Below, in pieces: positions 16,666 to 26,107 of a stretch of DNA of 64,000 bases (the first letter of the stretch is position 1; each line of letters opens with the position of its first letter). A program made the translations under genes and the position numbers. This stretch comes from Variovorax sp. RA8 (GTDB taxonomy: Bacteria > Pseudomonadota > Gammaproteobacteria > Burkholderiales > Burkholderiaceae_C): positions 3,348,001 to 3,412,000 of the forward strand of contig NZ_LR594662.1 in NCBI RefSeq assembly GCF_901827175.1, given 5' to 3'. The notes below the pieces were generated by a model. It was not told where the DNA came from. It saw only the letters and a program-made list of their open reading frames with translations, and ran no database searches.

Positions 16666-17124
16666 ATGAGCGTGCACAGACGCATTCAAGGCACCTGGAT
16701 TCGTCTGGACTCGAACGAGCACGATGATGCCTCCGCGCACGCCGGCGAGGAGCCTGAAGACGTCGAGGCACTCGCTCATGAATCGGCCTCGGCAATGCAG
16801 GTTCGCAGGGCATTCCTGTATTGCTCGTTACTTGGTTTCTCCCTCTACGCACTGCTGGGTCTCGACGACGCCGACAACAAGGACTTCGTCGTGACGCACG
16901 CCCCGGGCCAGTACGTGCGCATGCTTCGCACGGCGGCGCAGCTCTCGCTCACCGAGCTCGATCAAGAAATCGGCCGTGACGCCGGCTTCATCGAAAGCGT
17001 CGAGGCCGGCGACATCGACCTCGTGGAGTACCCCGTCCAGCTTGCGCTCGACATTGCGCGAAGCACTCAATCCTCCGCCTCTCGGCTGCTCAAGGTTCTG
17101 GAGCAAGCAGCCAAGCGCTCCTAG
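16666..17124 (+). CDS. Predicted membrane protein with a Cro/XRE-like helix-turn-helix
   Basis: A 152-residue protein. Residues 1-45 are acidic and probably disordered. Residues 49-66 are a hydrophobic stretch long enough for one membrane helix. Residues 82-140 resemble a Cro/XRE-type helix-turn-helix: QYVRMLRTAAQLSLTELDQ, then GRDAGFIESVEAGD, then a final helical part. ATG 16666 is preferred over 16654 because GGAGA precedes it by 6 bases. A membrane-tethered regulator is one reading; the helix could instead be a buried one. It stands alone and converges on the MFS gene that ends at 17147. Confidence 0.6.
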   Translation: MSVHRRIQGTWIRLDSNEHDDASAHAGEEPEDVEALAHESASAMQVRRAFLYCSLLGFSLYALLGLDDADNKDFVVTHAPGQYVRMLRTAAQLSLTELDQEIGRDAGFIESVEAGDIDLVEYPVQLALDIARSTQSSASRLLKVLEQAAKRS

Positions 17125-17146
17125 GAGACCCGGCGTCTCACTCGCC

Positions 17147-18751
17147 CTAACGCGGCCTCGGCACCGCCACCCCCGCCCCACTCGGCCCGCGTCCGATCAT
17201 CACCCACGCACTCAGCGCACTCAGCAGTGCCAGCCCCGCGCAGATCAGCATCACCCACCGGAATCCCGCCACAAAAGATTCGGCCACCGCGCGCTTGAGC
17301 GCCGCCGCAGCCGCAGCATCAATGCCCGGCGGCATCTCCGCCCCTGCCAGCTTGCTGCGCTGCCCCTCGATGAACGCACTGGCCTGTGCCGAGGCCCCTG
17401 TCTCGCGCAAGCCTTCCGCCAGCACCGAATCGAAGGCCCACGCCATCACCACCCCGAACACAGCGATCGCCAGCACCGACGCCGCACGTGACACCGCGTT
17501 GTTCACGCCCGATGCGATCCCCGCAGCCTCCGGCCCGACCGCATTCATCACCGTCGTCGTCAGCGGCGCCACCGTGACCACCATGCCGAACCCCAGCACC
17601 ACCACAGCGGGGAAGAACGCCGTCCAGTAGTTCGCGCCAACGCCCGGTACCGCAAATAGCGCAAAGCCCGCCGCGGCGATGCTCGGGCCCACCACCAGCG
17701 GCAATCGCGGCCCGAACCGATCGACCAGTTGCCCCGCCCAGCGCGAGAGCGCGAACATGATCAGGATGAACGGCAGCAGCGCCGCACCCGCCACCGTGGC
17801 CGAGTAGCCCTGCACCTGGATGAGGTTGAGCGGAAAGAAATACAACCCTCCCCCCAGCGCCGCATACAACAGCAGAGTCAGCAGGTTGGCCCCCGCGAAA
17901 TTGCCGATGCGCAAGAGCGGCAAGGGCAGCATCGGCGATTCGACACGCCGCTCGACGAGCACGAAGGCGACGCTGCTCGCAATGCCGATGCCCAACGCCC
18001 CAAGCACGGCCGCCGAGCCCCAGCCCTGCGTGGGCGCCTCGATGAAGGCATACACAATGCCGCCCAGCGCCGCCGTCGCAAGCGCGGCGCCCCACGCATC
18101 CAGCCCGCTGCCGGCGGAGCTGCCGCGGCTCTCCGGCACATGGCGCCACACGATCCACAGCACCGCCAGCGCCATCGGCACGTTGATCAGGAAGGCCCAG
18201 GTCCACGAGTAGTGATCGACCAGGAAGCCGCCGAGCACCGGCCCGAGGGCCGCGGTGATGCCGCTCGCGCCTGACCAGGTGCCGATGGCGCGGCCTCGCT
18301 CCTTCTGCGCGAAATTGGCGCTGATCAGCGCCAGGCTGCCGGGCACGAGCAAGGCGCCGCCGATGCCTTGTACCGCACGCGCCAGGATCAGCTGCTGCAC
18401 CGTGCCCGACAGCGCGCAGCCCACCGAGGCGAGCGCGAAGAGCACGACGCCGAGCGCGAAGATGCGCCGCCGCCCGAAGAGATCACCCAACGCGCCGCCG
18501 ACCAGCAGCAGCGCAGCCAGGAAGAGCGCATACGACTCCACCACCCATTGGGCCTGGAAGGCCGTGGCGTCCAGCTCGCGCTGGATCGCGGGCAGCGCGA
18601 CGTTGACCACCGTGCTGTCGATGAAAGCCATGCTCGAGCCGATGATGGCCGCGGCCAGGACCCAGGGCTTCGAGCGCGGGGGGCACGGCGCCGCTTCGCA
18701 GCCGTGCCGGATCAGGGCGTCGTCGCCCGGAGGTTTGCCGATCTGACTCAT
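17147..18751 (-). CDS. EmrB/QacA-type MFS drug transporter
   Basis: A 534-residue inner-membrane protein with about 14 predicted membrane helices, as expected for the DHA2 family of proton-driven drug exporters. Helix 1 carries MAFIDSTVVNVALPAIQ and the 2-3 loop has GDLFGRRRIFALG. The antiporter motif region reads TAALGPVLGGFLVD. ATG 18751 is chosen: longer open frame upstream has no ATG near and runs across the neighbouring gene. It lies 59 bases after the next MFS gene in the same direction, and may share its transcript. Substrate is unknown. A short C-terminal loop after helix 13 carries the charged EGQRSKLAGAEMP segment. Confidence 0.88.
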   Translation of the reverse strand: MSQIGKPPGDDALIRHGCEAAPCPPRSKPWVLAAAIIGSSMAFIDSTVVNVALPAIQRELDATAFQAQWVVESYALFLAALLLVGGALGDLFGRRRIFALGVVLFALASVGCALSGTVQQLILARAVQGIGGALLVPGSLALISANFAQKERGRAIGTWSGASGITAALGPVLGGFLVDHYSWTWAFLINVPMALAVLWIVWRHVPESRGSSAGSGLDAWGAALATAALGGIVYAFIEAPTQGWGSAAVLGALGIGIASSVAFVLVERRVESPMLPLPLLRIGNFAGANLLTLLLYAALGGGLYFFPLNLIQVQGYSATVAGAALLPFILIMFALSRWAGQLVDRFGPRLPLVVGPSIAAAGFALFAVPGVGANYWTAFFPAVVVLGFGMVVTVAPLTTTVMNAVGPEAAGIASGVNNAVSRAASVLAIAVFGVVMAWAFDSVLAEGLRETGASAQASAFIEGQRSKLAGAEMPPGIDAAAAAALKRAVAESFVAGFRWVMLICAGLALLSALSAWVMIGRGPSGAGVAVPRPR

Positions 18752-18810
18752 TGGACGAAGTATGGATGCCGGTGGCTCGGCGTCCAAGCCCGTCGTGCGT
18801 CTCAGGCGCC

Positions 18811-20241
18811 TCAGGCGCTGCGAGTGCGCGGTTCGCGCGTACGCAGCGTGCTGCACACCGCGGCCACGGCAGCGCAAGCCGCGGCCAGGCCGAGCGCGAT
18901 GAACGGCCCGCGGCCCGCGTGCGGAGGCCAGACGCTGAAGATCCCCGCCAGCAGCACCGCGCCCAAGGTCTGGCCTGTGAGCCGCGCGGTGCCCAGCATG
19001 CCGCTGGCCGCGCCGCTGCGATGCGCGGGCGGCGAGGTCACGATCGTGTGGTTGTTGGGCGACTGGAACAGGCCGAAGCCCAGCCCGCACAGCGCCATGC
19101 GCCAGACGATGTCGGCATTGCCCGGCTGCGCCGGCAGCGCCGCCAGCAGCACCAGGCCGAGCGCCAGCAGGCTCAGGCCGATGCCGCCGAGCCAGCCGTC
19201 CGGGTAGCGGCCGATCAGCCGGCCCGCGATCGGCGCCATCACCACGATGGCCAGCGGCCATGCGGTGATCAGCAAACCCGCTTCCACATGCGTGCGCCCG
19301 TAGGTTTCGAGCAGCAGGAAAGGCAGCGCGATGAAGGACAGCATCTGCGCGCAGAAGGCGCCCACCGAGGTCCCCATCGACAGCGCGAAAACGGGGATGC
19401 GCAGCAGGTCCACCGGGAACAGCGGCACGGCCAGCGCGCGTTGCCGCCGCAGGTAGACGAAGCCCACGGCCACCCCTGCCAGCAGCAGCGCCCAGGCAAT
19501 GGGCGCAGGGCCCTGCCCGGACCCGCTGCGCACGCCCAGCCGGTCAGCGCCGACGAAGATGAGCGCGAACATCAGCACGTTGAGCACCACGTCGACCCAG
19601 GAGAAGCGCTCGCCGGCAAGCGCGGCCGCGCGTTGCCCCGGCAGCGCGCGCCAGCCCAGCGCCAGCACCAGCAAGCCGAGCGGCACGTTGAACGCGAACA
19701 GCCAGGGCCACGAAGCCACAGAGAGGATCGCCGCCGCCACCGATGGTCCGGCCACCGAGGCGCTGGCCACCACCACCGAGTTGAGCGCCATGCCGCGGCC
19801 CAGCTGCGCACGCGGGTAGACCACCCGCACCAGCGCCGAGTTGACGCTCATCAGCCCGGCGGCGCCGAGCCCCTGCACGGCGCGCGCGGCGATCAGCGTG
19901 CCCAGCGAGTCGGCCAGCATGGCACCCAGCGAGGCCAGTGTGAACAGCACCATGCCGCACAGGTACACACGTCGATAGCCCACCAGGTCGCCGAGGGAGG
20001 CCAGCGGCAGCAGCATCACCAGCGTCGCGATCTGGTAGGCGTTGACCACCCAGATCGCATGCGCCGGATCGGCCTGGAGCTCGCGTGCGATGCCCGGCAG
20101 CGCGAGGTTGACGATGGTGCCGTCGAGCACGGCGACGGTGATGCCCAGGATGATGACCAGCATCGCCCAGCGGCGCTGCGGCTGCGGCAGCCCGTCCACT
20201 TCGGGCAGCTCTGCAAGCGCGGCCGGCTCAGCGCGCCGCAT
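18811..20241 (-). CDS. DHA2-type MFS drug transporter
   Basis: A 476-residue transporter with roughly 14 membrane helices. Helix 1 has VAVLDGTIVNLALPGIAREL and loop 2-3 has GDLVGYRRVYLCG, both DHA2 hallmarks. The FGLFQSPNNHTIV segment is typical of helix 11 in this family. The start at 20241 overlaps the end of the Bcr/CflA-type gene by 14 bases, so the two are translationally linked. It likely pumps out a drug or toxic metabolite using the proton gradient. It is only moderately similar in sequence to the downstream pump, so this is not a recent tandem duplication. Confidence 0.88.
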   Translation of the reverse strand: MRRAEPAALAELPEVDGLPQPQRRWAMLVIILGITVAVLDGTIVNLALPGIARELQADPAHAIWVVNAYQIATLVMLLPLASLGDLVGYRRVYLCGMVLFTLASLGAMLADSLGTLIAARAVQGLGAAGLMSVNSALVRVVYPRAQLGRGMALNSVVVASASVAGPSVAAAILSVASWPWLFAFNVPLGLLVLALGWRALPGQRAAALAGERFSWVDVVLNVLMFALIFVGADRLGVRSGSGQGPAPIAWALLLAGVAVGFVYLRRQRALAVPLFPVDLLRIPVFALSMGTSVGAFCAQMLSFIALPFLLLETYGRTHVEAGLLITAWPLAIVVMAPIAGRLIGRYPDGWLGGIGLSLLALGLVLLAALPAQPGNADIVWRMALCGLGFGLFQSPNNHTIVTSPPAHRSGAASGMLGTARLTGQTLGAVLLAGIFSVWPPHAGRGPFIALGLAAACAAVAAVCSTLRTREPRTRSA

Positions 20242-21433
20242 AAGCCAGGGGCCGGTGCGCGCCGAGCGTCAACCAGGTGAGCACGACGGCGATCAACGCG
20301 CCGGCCGCCATGCCCGCGACCATCGGCAGCGGCCGGCCGTCGGTGAACAGGCCGATCACCGCCATCACCACCGCGCCGGTGAGCATCTGCAGCGTGCCGA
20401 GCAAGGCCGAGGCCGTGCCGGCAATGGCGCCGTGCTTCTCGAGCGCGAGCACCGACGTCGTCGGGATGACGAAACCCATGAAGCCGCTGGCGATGAAGTA
20501 CAGCACGATCAGCACCGCCAGGCGATCGCCGCCGGCGAGGTAGTAGGCCAACATCGCCAGCATCACCAGCCCGCAGGCACTCACGCTCGCCTTGACCACC
20601 CGCACGATGCCGAAGCGCTCGCACAGCAGGCCGTTGAGCTGCGCCGCGCCGAAGAAGGCCGCGGCGTTGATGCCGAAGGCCAGGCTGTAGAGCGTCGGCG
20701 AGAGCCCATAGTGGCCGATCATCACGAAGGAGGAGTTGGCCAGGTAGGTGAAGAAGCCCGCCATCGCGAAGGCGCCGATGAAGACCAGGCCCAGGTAGTG
20801 CGCGTCGCGCAGCAGCACGCCATAGGCACGCAGGGCGCTGCCCAGGCTGCTTTCGACGCGGTCTTCTGCCGGCCGCGTTTCCCTGAGGGTCGCGGCCATG
20901 AGCGCGAGGCCGGCGGCGGCGGCCAGGGTCACGGCCCAGAACACGCCGCGCCAGCCGGCGAAGGCGATCACCGCGCTGCCGGCAAGCGGCGCCAGGATGG
21001 GCGAGACACTGAAGACCAGCATCAGCAGCGACATCAGCCGGGCCGCGTCGTTGCCGGTGTGCAGGTCGCGCACCACGGCGCGCGGGATCGCCATGCCGGC
21101 GGCGGCGCCCAGGCCCTGCACGAAGCGCAGCGCGATGAGGGTCTGGATGTCCGTGGCCAGGGCGCAGCCCACGCTCGCCGCCGCGAACAGCAGCAGCCCG
21201 AAGTACAGCGGCGGCTTGCGCCCCACCATGTCCGACACCGGGCCGTAGAGCAACTGGCCCACGCCCAGGGAAATGAAGAAGGCCGTGAGGCTCATCTGAA
21301 CCGGCCCGATGCCGGCGCCCAGGCTGGCACCGATCTCGGGCAGCGCCGGCAGGTACATGTCGATGGCGAAGGGTCCGATGGCCGACAGGAGTCCGAGCAC
21401 GAGCGCGATCTTGAAAAAGCGCGAGGAAGTCAT
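20228..21433 (-). CDS. Bcr/CflA-family MFS efflux transporter
   Basis: A 401-residue, 12-helix transporter. Family marks are FAIDMYLPALPEIGASL in helix 1, GQLLYGPVSDMVGRKPPLY in loop 2-3 and VRFVQGLGAAAGMAIPRAVV after helix 4. Bcr/CflA proteins export compounds such as bicyclomycin, sulphonamides or chloramphenicol in a proton-dependent way. It is the first of three consecutive MFS genes on this strand and overlaps the second by 14 bases. No dedicated regulator is adjacent. A universal stress protein gene ends 78 bases upstream of it. Confidence 0.9.
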   Translation of the reverse strand: MTSSRFFKIALVLGLLSAIGPFAIDMYLPALPEIGASLGAGIGPVQMSLTAFFISLGVGQLLYGPVSDMVGRKPPLYFGLLLFAAASVGCALATDIQTLIALRFVQGLGAAAGMAIPRAVVRDLHTGNDAARLMSLLMLVFSVSPILAPLAGSAVIAFAGWRGVFWAVTLAAAAGLALMAATLRETRPAEDRVESSLGSALRAYGVLLRDAHYLGLVFIGAFAMAGFFTYLANSSFVMIGHYGLSPTLYSLAFGINAAAFFGAAQLNGLLCERFGIVRVVKASVSACGLVMLAMLAYYLAGGDRLAVLIVLYFIASGFMGFVIPTTSVLALEKHGAIAGTASALLGTLQMLTGAVVMAVIGLFTDGRPLPMVAGMAAGALIAVVLTWLTLGAHRPLAYAAR

Positions 21434-21511
21434 GCCCCGATTGTGAACGCGGCCGCAATGGGCAAGCGCCAGCGGGATGGCGCTCGCTGTGCTAGGTCGG
21501 CCCCGCCAGGC

Positions 21512-21934
21512 TCACCGGACGAGCAACACGGGCGTCTTGCTGAGGGCAAGAACCTTCGTCGCCACCGATCCCATCAGCAGTCCGGCCAGCGCCCCATGAC
21601 CATGCGAACCCATGACGACCAGGTCGAAGTTTCCGCCGTCGGCCATGGTCGCGATCACCTCCGCCGGGCTCCCCACCTGGCTGACGAAGTTCACGTCGAC
21701 CCCGTGGTGCTTGAAGAAGGTCCGGATCGGCTCGAACACAAGCTCGGACTCGCTCGCGTAGTAGCGCCTTCGCGCGTCGGCGTCGAGGTACGCGCCAGCG
21801 CGCGGGGGCAAAGGCTCCACGCAGTGCAGGACCGTGTATCGGTGCTCTCCGCGCAGCCACACATCTTGCATGTCGAGATGGGCCAGCATTCGTGTGGTGT
21901 AGATGCTTCCATCCGCCGCGATGAGAATCTTCAT
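21512..21934 (-). CDS. Universal stress protein (UspA family)
   Basis: A 140-residue single-domain protein of normal Usp length. MKILIAADGS at the start is the first strand with the nucleotide-binding Asp, and VVMGSHGHGALAGLLMGSVA near residue 107 is the G-2x-G-9x-G ATP-binding motif. Its ATG overlaps the P-type ATPase stop (ATGA), so it is translationally coupled to that gene and falls under the FNR-type box at 25859-25872. Usp proteins of this kind help bacteria survive low oxygen or starvation. The binding of ATP is inferred from the motif. Confidence 0.92.
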   Translation of the reverse strand: MKILIAADGSIYTTRMLAHLDMQDVWLRGEHRYTVLHCVEPLPPRAGAYLDADARRRYYASESELVFEPIRTFFKHHGVDVNFVSQVGSPAEVIATMADGGNFDLVVMGSHGHGALAGLLMGSVATKVLALSKTPVLLVR

Positions 21935-24705
21935 GGCCTCTCCTGAACGCGTATCTCCTGAACACCGGTGCGCACGACCATCCCGGCGCTCTCCTCGAAA
22001 AATGGCAGTCGGCGAACGAGCATTTTCTCGGCCTCGAGCAGCAACATCAAGGCGATGCCCGCGCCGCCTGCGAGCAGCAGATCGGCGGCCGCAAGGGGTT
22101 GCGTCGCGAAGAGCCGGTTCATCGCCGGCAGGTAGGTGAAGGCCAGTTGCATGGTCGCCAACACCCCCACCGCGGCCAGAACGGCGGGCGTGCCAAGCAC
22201 CCCGCGCAGCGTGAACGACCGCATGCCGAGATAGCGCACGTTGAACAGATACGCCACCTCCATGGCCATCACCGCATTCACGACCAGCGTGCGCGCGGTG
22301 TCGAGGCTGTCGCCGCGACCCAGCACATGGAAGAGCAGGCCCAGCGTCACCAAGGCAAAGAGGGACGACACCAGCACGACTCGCCACAGCATGAACCGCG
22401 AGAGCAGGGGCGCATCGGCACGCCGCGGCGGCCGGGCCATCACGCCGGGTTCGGGCGGCTCGAAGGCGAGCGCCAGCCCCAGTGTGACCGACGTGACCAG
22501 GTTCACCCAGAGGATCTGCGCCGCGCTCATCGGCAGTGCGAAGCCCAAGAGGACCGCGATCAACACGCCCAGTACTTCCCCGCCGTTGGTCGGCAAGGTC
22601 CAGGCGATGACCTTTCGGATGTTGTCGTACACGGTCCGGCCCTCGTGCACGGCATTCACGATGGATGCGAAGTTGTCATCGAGCAGCACCATCTCGGATG
22701 CCTCCTTGGCCGCCTCGGTGCCCTTGATACCCATCGCCACGCCCACGTCGGCCTGCTTGAGCGACGGCGCGTCATTCACCCCATCGCCGGTCATCGCGAC
22801 CACACGCCCCAGCGATTGCAGGGCCCGCACGATGCGCAGCTTGTGCTGCGGGCTCGTGCGCGCGAACACGTGAGTCTGCTCCACGACGTCCGGCAGCAAC
22901 GCATCCGGCACCGTATCGAGCTGCGCGCCGGTGAGTGTGCGCGGTTCGTCGCTCAGAGCAAGCTGCCGGGCGATGGTCGTCGCCGTATCGGCGTGGTCGC
23001 CGGTGATCATCTTGACAGCGATACCGGCCGCCCTGCACTGCGCAATCGCGTGCTGGGCTTCCCGGCGCGGTGGATCGATGAAGCCCACGATCCCCAGCAT
23101 CTCGACGCCACGGGCCACGTCGTCGAAGTGCAGATGCTCTTGCCCTTCCGGTAGGCGCTTGGTGCCGAAGCCGAGCACCCGTTCGCCGTTCGACGCAGCT
23201 TCGGTGAGCGCCCTCGCCCACCGTGCACGGGCAGCGTCGGGCATCGGCTGCGCCATTTCCAGCAACTGCTCGGGCGCGCCCTTGACGAACACGACCGATT
23301 CTTGCGCAGCATTGCGGTGCAGCGTGGCCATGAAGCGATGGGCGGCGTCGAACGGGATCTCGTCCTTGCGCAACCATTCGCTGCGTTCATGGTCCGGATC
23401 GAGTCCCGCCTTGCCGGCTAGCGCGAGCAGCGCCCCCTCCATCGGATCGCCCACGACAGTCCATGTCCCATCCACCTCGTGGAGCGTCGCGTCGTTGCAC
23501 AGCACCGCACAGCGCAGCAGCGCGCTCGCATCGGCCAGGGCATCGGCATCATCGCTGTCGCCAGTGGCACGCAGGCGCCCATGAGGCGCGTACCCTTCGC
23601 CATCGACGAGCAAGGCGTGAGTCGTTCCGACGACACGGCAGGCCGTCATCTCGTTGCGCGTGAGCGTGCCAGTCTTGTCCGAACAGATCACCGAGGTGGC
23701 GCCGAGGGTCTCCACGGCGGGCAGCCGGCGGATCACTGCGTTGCGCGCGGCCATGCGCTGCACGCCGATCGCCAGGGTGATCGTGATGACGGCAGGCAGC
23801 CCCTCCGGAATCACCCCGACCGCCATCGCGACGACGGCCATCAGCGCGTCGACCCAGCTCCATTCCCGAATCCACACGGCGTAGGCGAAGAGCATCGCCG
23901 CCCCGGCAGCCACGAGGACGGCGAAGCGGCGGCCGAACCGGTCGACCTGGCGCAGCAACGGGGTGGTCAGCGGCTCTACCGAAGACAGCAGGTCGCTGAT
24001 GCGCCCGAGCTCGGTCCGCGCGCCCGTCGCGACGACCACGCCGCTTGCCTGTCCGGCCGCGACCATCGTGCCGGAGAACGCCATGCTGTGGCGGTCGCCG
24101 AGCGCGGCATCGCGGGCCGCCGGCCGTTCCTGCTTCTGCGCAGCAACCGACTCGCCCGTCAGCAAGGCCTCGTCGATCAGCAGGCCGCGCGCCCGCAGCA
24201 ACCGCAGATCCGCCGGCACGCGGTCGCCTGCTTCCAGCAGCACCACGTCGCCCGGAATCAGGTCTGCGACGGGCACGCTCAGGCGGCGGCCGTCGCGCAC
24301 CACGTGGGCACGCGGCGAGATCAGGCGCCGGATCGCGGCCAGGGCGTTCTCCGCCTTGCCCTCCTGCACGAAGCCAACGATCGCATTGACCAGCACGACG
24401 GCGCCGATCACCGCAGCGTCGAGCCCATGCCCCAGCCACGCGGCCGCCAGCGCAGCCGCCAACAACGCATAAATGAGCGTGTTGTGGAACTGGGCAAGGA
24501 ACCGGGCCAACGGGTTGGGGACGGGCGCCGGCGGCAGCGAGTTCGGACCGTGCACAGCCAGGCGCGACGCGGCTTCGGCCTGGGTGAGACCTCCGTGGCT
24601 GCTGTCCATTGCAGCGAGCACGTCGTCCTTGTCGCAAGCGTGCCACTGCGAATCTTCGGGCGCCGGCCGGCGTCCAGAATCAGGGCTCGGTGGCGTGTAA
24701 CCCAT
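21931..24705 (-). CDS. P-type cation-transporting ATPase (P2 type)
   Basis: A 924-residue inner-membrane pump. It has the N-terminal cation-ATPase domain (residues 20-90), the actuator loop with LTGESV near residue 175, the phosphorylation site SDKTGTLT near 345, and GDGVNDAPSLKQAD in the hinge near 640. The helix-4 motif PEGLP, rather than CPC, places it with the Ca2+/Na+/Mg2+-type (P2) pumps and not the heavy-metal group. It lies 10 bases after the alcohol dehydrogenase gene and overlaps the universal stress gene. Ion specificity cannot be decided from the motifs seen. Grouping with a Usp and a dehydrogenase suggests use during oxygen limitation. Confidence 0.92.
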   Translation of the reverse strand: MGYTPPSPDSGRRPAPEDSQWHACDKDDVLAAMDSSHGGLTQAEAASRLAVHGPNSLPPAPVPNPLARFLAQFHNTLIYALLAAALAAAWLGHGLDAAVIGAVVLVNAIVGFVQEGKAENALAAIRRLISPRAHVVRDGRRLSVPVADLIPGDVVLLEAGDRVPADLRLLRARGLLIDEALLTGESVAAQKQERPAARDAALGDRHSMAFSGTMVAAGQASGVVVATGARTELGRISDLLSSVEPLTTPLLRQVDRFGRRFAVLVAAGAAMLFAYAVWIREWSWVDALMAVVAMAVGVIPEGLPAVITITLAIGVQRMAARNAVIRRLPAVETLGATSVICSDKTGTLTRNEMTACRVVGTTHALLVDGEGYAPHGRLRATGDSDDADALADASALLRCAVLCNDATLHEVDGTWTVVGDPMEGALLALAGKAGLDPDHERSEWLRKDEIPFDAAHRFMATLHRNAAQESVVFVKGAPEQLLEMAQPMPDAARARWARALTEAASNGERVLGFGTKRLPEGQEHLHFDDVARGVEMLGIVGFIDPPRREAQHAIAQCRAAGIAVKMITGDHADTATTIARQLALSDEPRTLTGAQLDTVPDALLPDVVEQTHVFARTSPQHKLRIVRALQSLGRVVAMTGDGVNDAPSLKQADVGVAMGIKGTEAAKEASEMVLLDDNFASIVNAVHEGRTVYDNIRKVIAWTLPTNGGEVLGVLIAVLLGFALPMSAAQILWVNLVTSVTLGLALAFEPPEPGVMARPPRRADAPLLSRFMLWRVVLVSSLFALVTLGLLFHVLGRGDSLDTARTLVVNAVMAMEVAYLFNVRYLGMRSFTLRGVLGTPAVLAAVGVLATMQLAFTYLPAMNRLFATQPLAAADLLLAGGAGIALMLLLEAEKMLVRRLPFFEESAGMVVRTGVQEIRVQERP

Positions 24706-24715
24706 CTGCGCACCA

Positions 24716-25788
24716 TCAGGGCGTGATCGCCACCTTCAGCACACCCTCGCGTTGATGCCCGAACAGCTCGTAGGCCTGCTCGATGTCGTCGAGCTTGAAG
24801 CGATGCGTCACCATCGGGCCGAGGTCGACGCGACCGGACTGGATGACGGCCATGAGGCGGCGCATGCGCTCCTTGCCGCCCGGGCACAGCGTGGTCACGA
24901 TCTGGTGATCGCCCAGGCCCGCTGCGAAGGCGCCGAGCGGGATCGTCAGGTCACTGGAGTAGACGCCCAGGCTCGACAGCGTTCCGCCCGGCCGCAGTAC
25001 CCGCAGGCAAGCTTCAAACGTCGACTGCGCGCCGAGGGCTTCGATCGCGACGTCCACACCCCGGCCGTCGGTGAGGCGCATGATTTCGTCGATCGGGTCC
25101 TTCGCGCTGCTGTCGATCACAAGATCAGCGCCCATGCGCCGCGCGATCTCGAGCCGGTTCGCCAGCCGGTCCACGCCGATGACTGTCGTGGCGCCGCTCA
25201 GCTTGGCGCCCGCCGTGGCGCAAAGGCCGATCGGACCCTGTGCGAACACCGCGACGGTGTCCCCGATTCGGATGCCCGCGCGCTCGGCCCCCCCGAAGCC
25301 GGTCGACATGATGTCGGGACACATCAGGACTTGCTCGTCCGTCAGGTCATCAGGCACGGGCGCCAGGTTGGCCATGGCGTCGGGCACGAGAACGTACTCC
25401 GCCTGACAGCCGTCGATGGTGTTGCCGAACTTCCAGCCGCCCATCGGCTTCCAGCCATGTTTCGTTCCGGCGCCGTCCTGCGAACATGCGCCGCAGAGGC
25501 AGGCATTGCTCCATCCGCTGGGTGTGATGGCGCCTGCGATGACCCGCTGCCCTTCGCGAAAGCCCGAGACGGCGGAGCCCAGCTTCTCGATCACGCCGAC
25601 CGGCTCGTGACCGATGGTCAGGCCCTTGGCGACCGGATACTCGCCCTTCAGGATGTGGACATCGGTCCCGCAGATCGTCGTCGTGGTCACTCGCATCAAA
25701 GCATCGAGGGGCCCGACATCGGGAATCGGCTTTTGTCCAGCACGATGCGGCCCGGTTGCACAAAGATCGCCGCCTTCATCTTCGCCAT
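24716..25788 (-). pseudogene. Zinc alcohol dehydrogenase with a frameshift near its start
   Basis: The main frame encodes an MDR-family zinc dehydrogenase: ICGTDVHILKGEYP with catalytic Cys, GHEPVGVIEKLG, a structural zinc loop (CLCGACSQDG, fewer Cys than usual) and an NAD-binding fold (FAQGPIGLCATAGAKLSGA). The true start is ATG 25788, with GGAGAG before it; it reads MAKMKAAIFVQPG, a typical N-terminus. That frame leaves the main frame at the AAAA run at 25731-25734. One extra A would restore LDKKPIPDVGPLDAL. So the gene is either broken or affected by a homopolymer sequencing error. First gene of the dehydrogenase-ATPase-Usp operon. Confidence 0.8.
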
Positions 25789-25831
25789 TTGACACTCTCC
25801 AATCTCGAATGTGGTACCAGGGGAACGAGCC

Positions 25832-25872
25832 AGGGTAGCAGCCGCGTTGCGCAGGACATTGACATGCGTCAA
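25832..25872 (-). promoter_or_regulatory. FNR/ANR-type box and promoter for the dehydrogenase-ATPase-Usp operon
   Basis: TTGAC-ATGC-GTCAA at 25859-25872 is a perfect dyad of the Crp/Fnr class (consensus TTGAT-N4-ATCAA). On the minus strand TACCCT at 25837-25832 is a fair -10 element, giving a start near 25825. The dyad centre is then about 41 bases upstream, the position for class II activation by FNR-like proteins. The leader to the ATG at 25788 is about 37 bases. The rest of 25789-26107 holds no gene that I can support. Confidence 0.55.
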
Positions 25873-26107
25873 CTCCGGTCATGCGAAGACCATCGCGGCC
25901 ACGCAGGTGATCGCGCCGATGCACACCAGGTTGATTAGGCAGCGGGGTCACGGGTGTACTGCGCGCAGAGCGACATGCACGCTGCCCTTGCTTCTAGGCC
26001 CGCTACGTCCCGGTGTTGCAGGTGAGCCGCGCGCGAGCTCATGTGAATCGTCGGATCGATCCGAAGCCCGAAGGCGCTCGCTTCCCCCTGCGCCGCAAGG
26101 GTTCCCG

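Noticed and set aside
17147..19261. Longer 704-residue reading of the MFS gene
   Set aside because: The extension upstream of 18751 crosses the next MFS gene in another frame and has no membrane helices. Normal family length begins at 18751.
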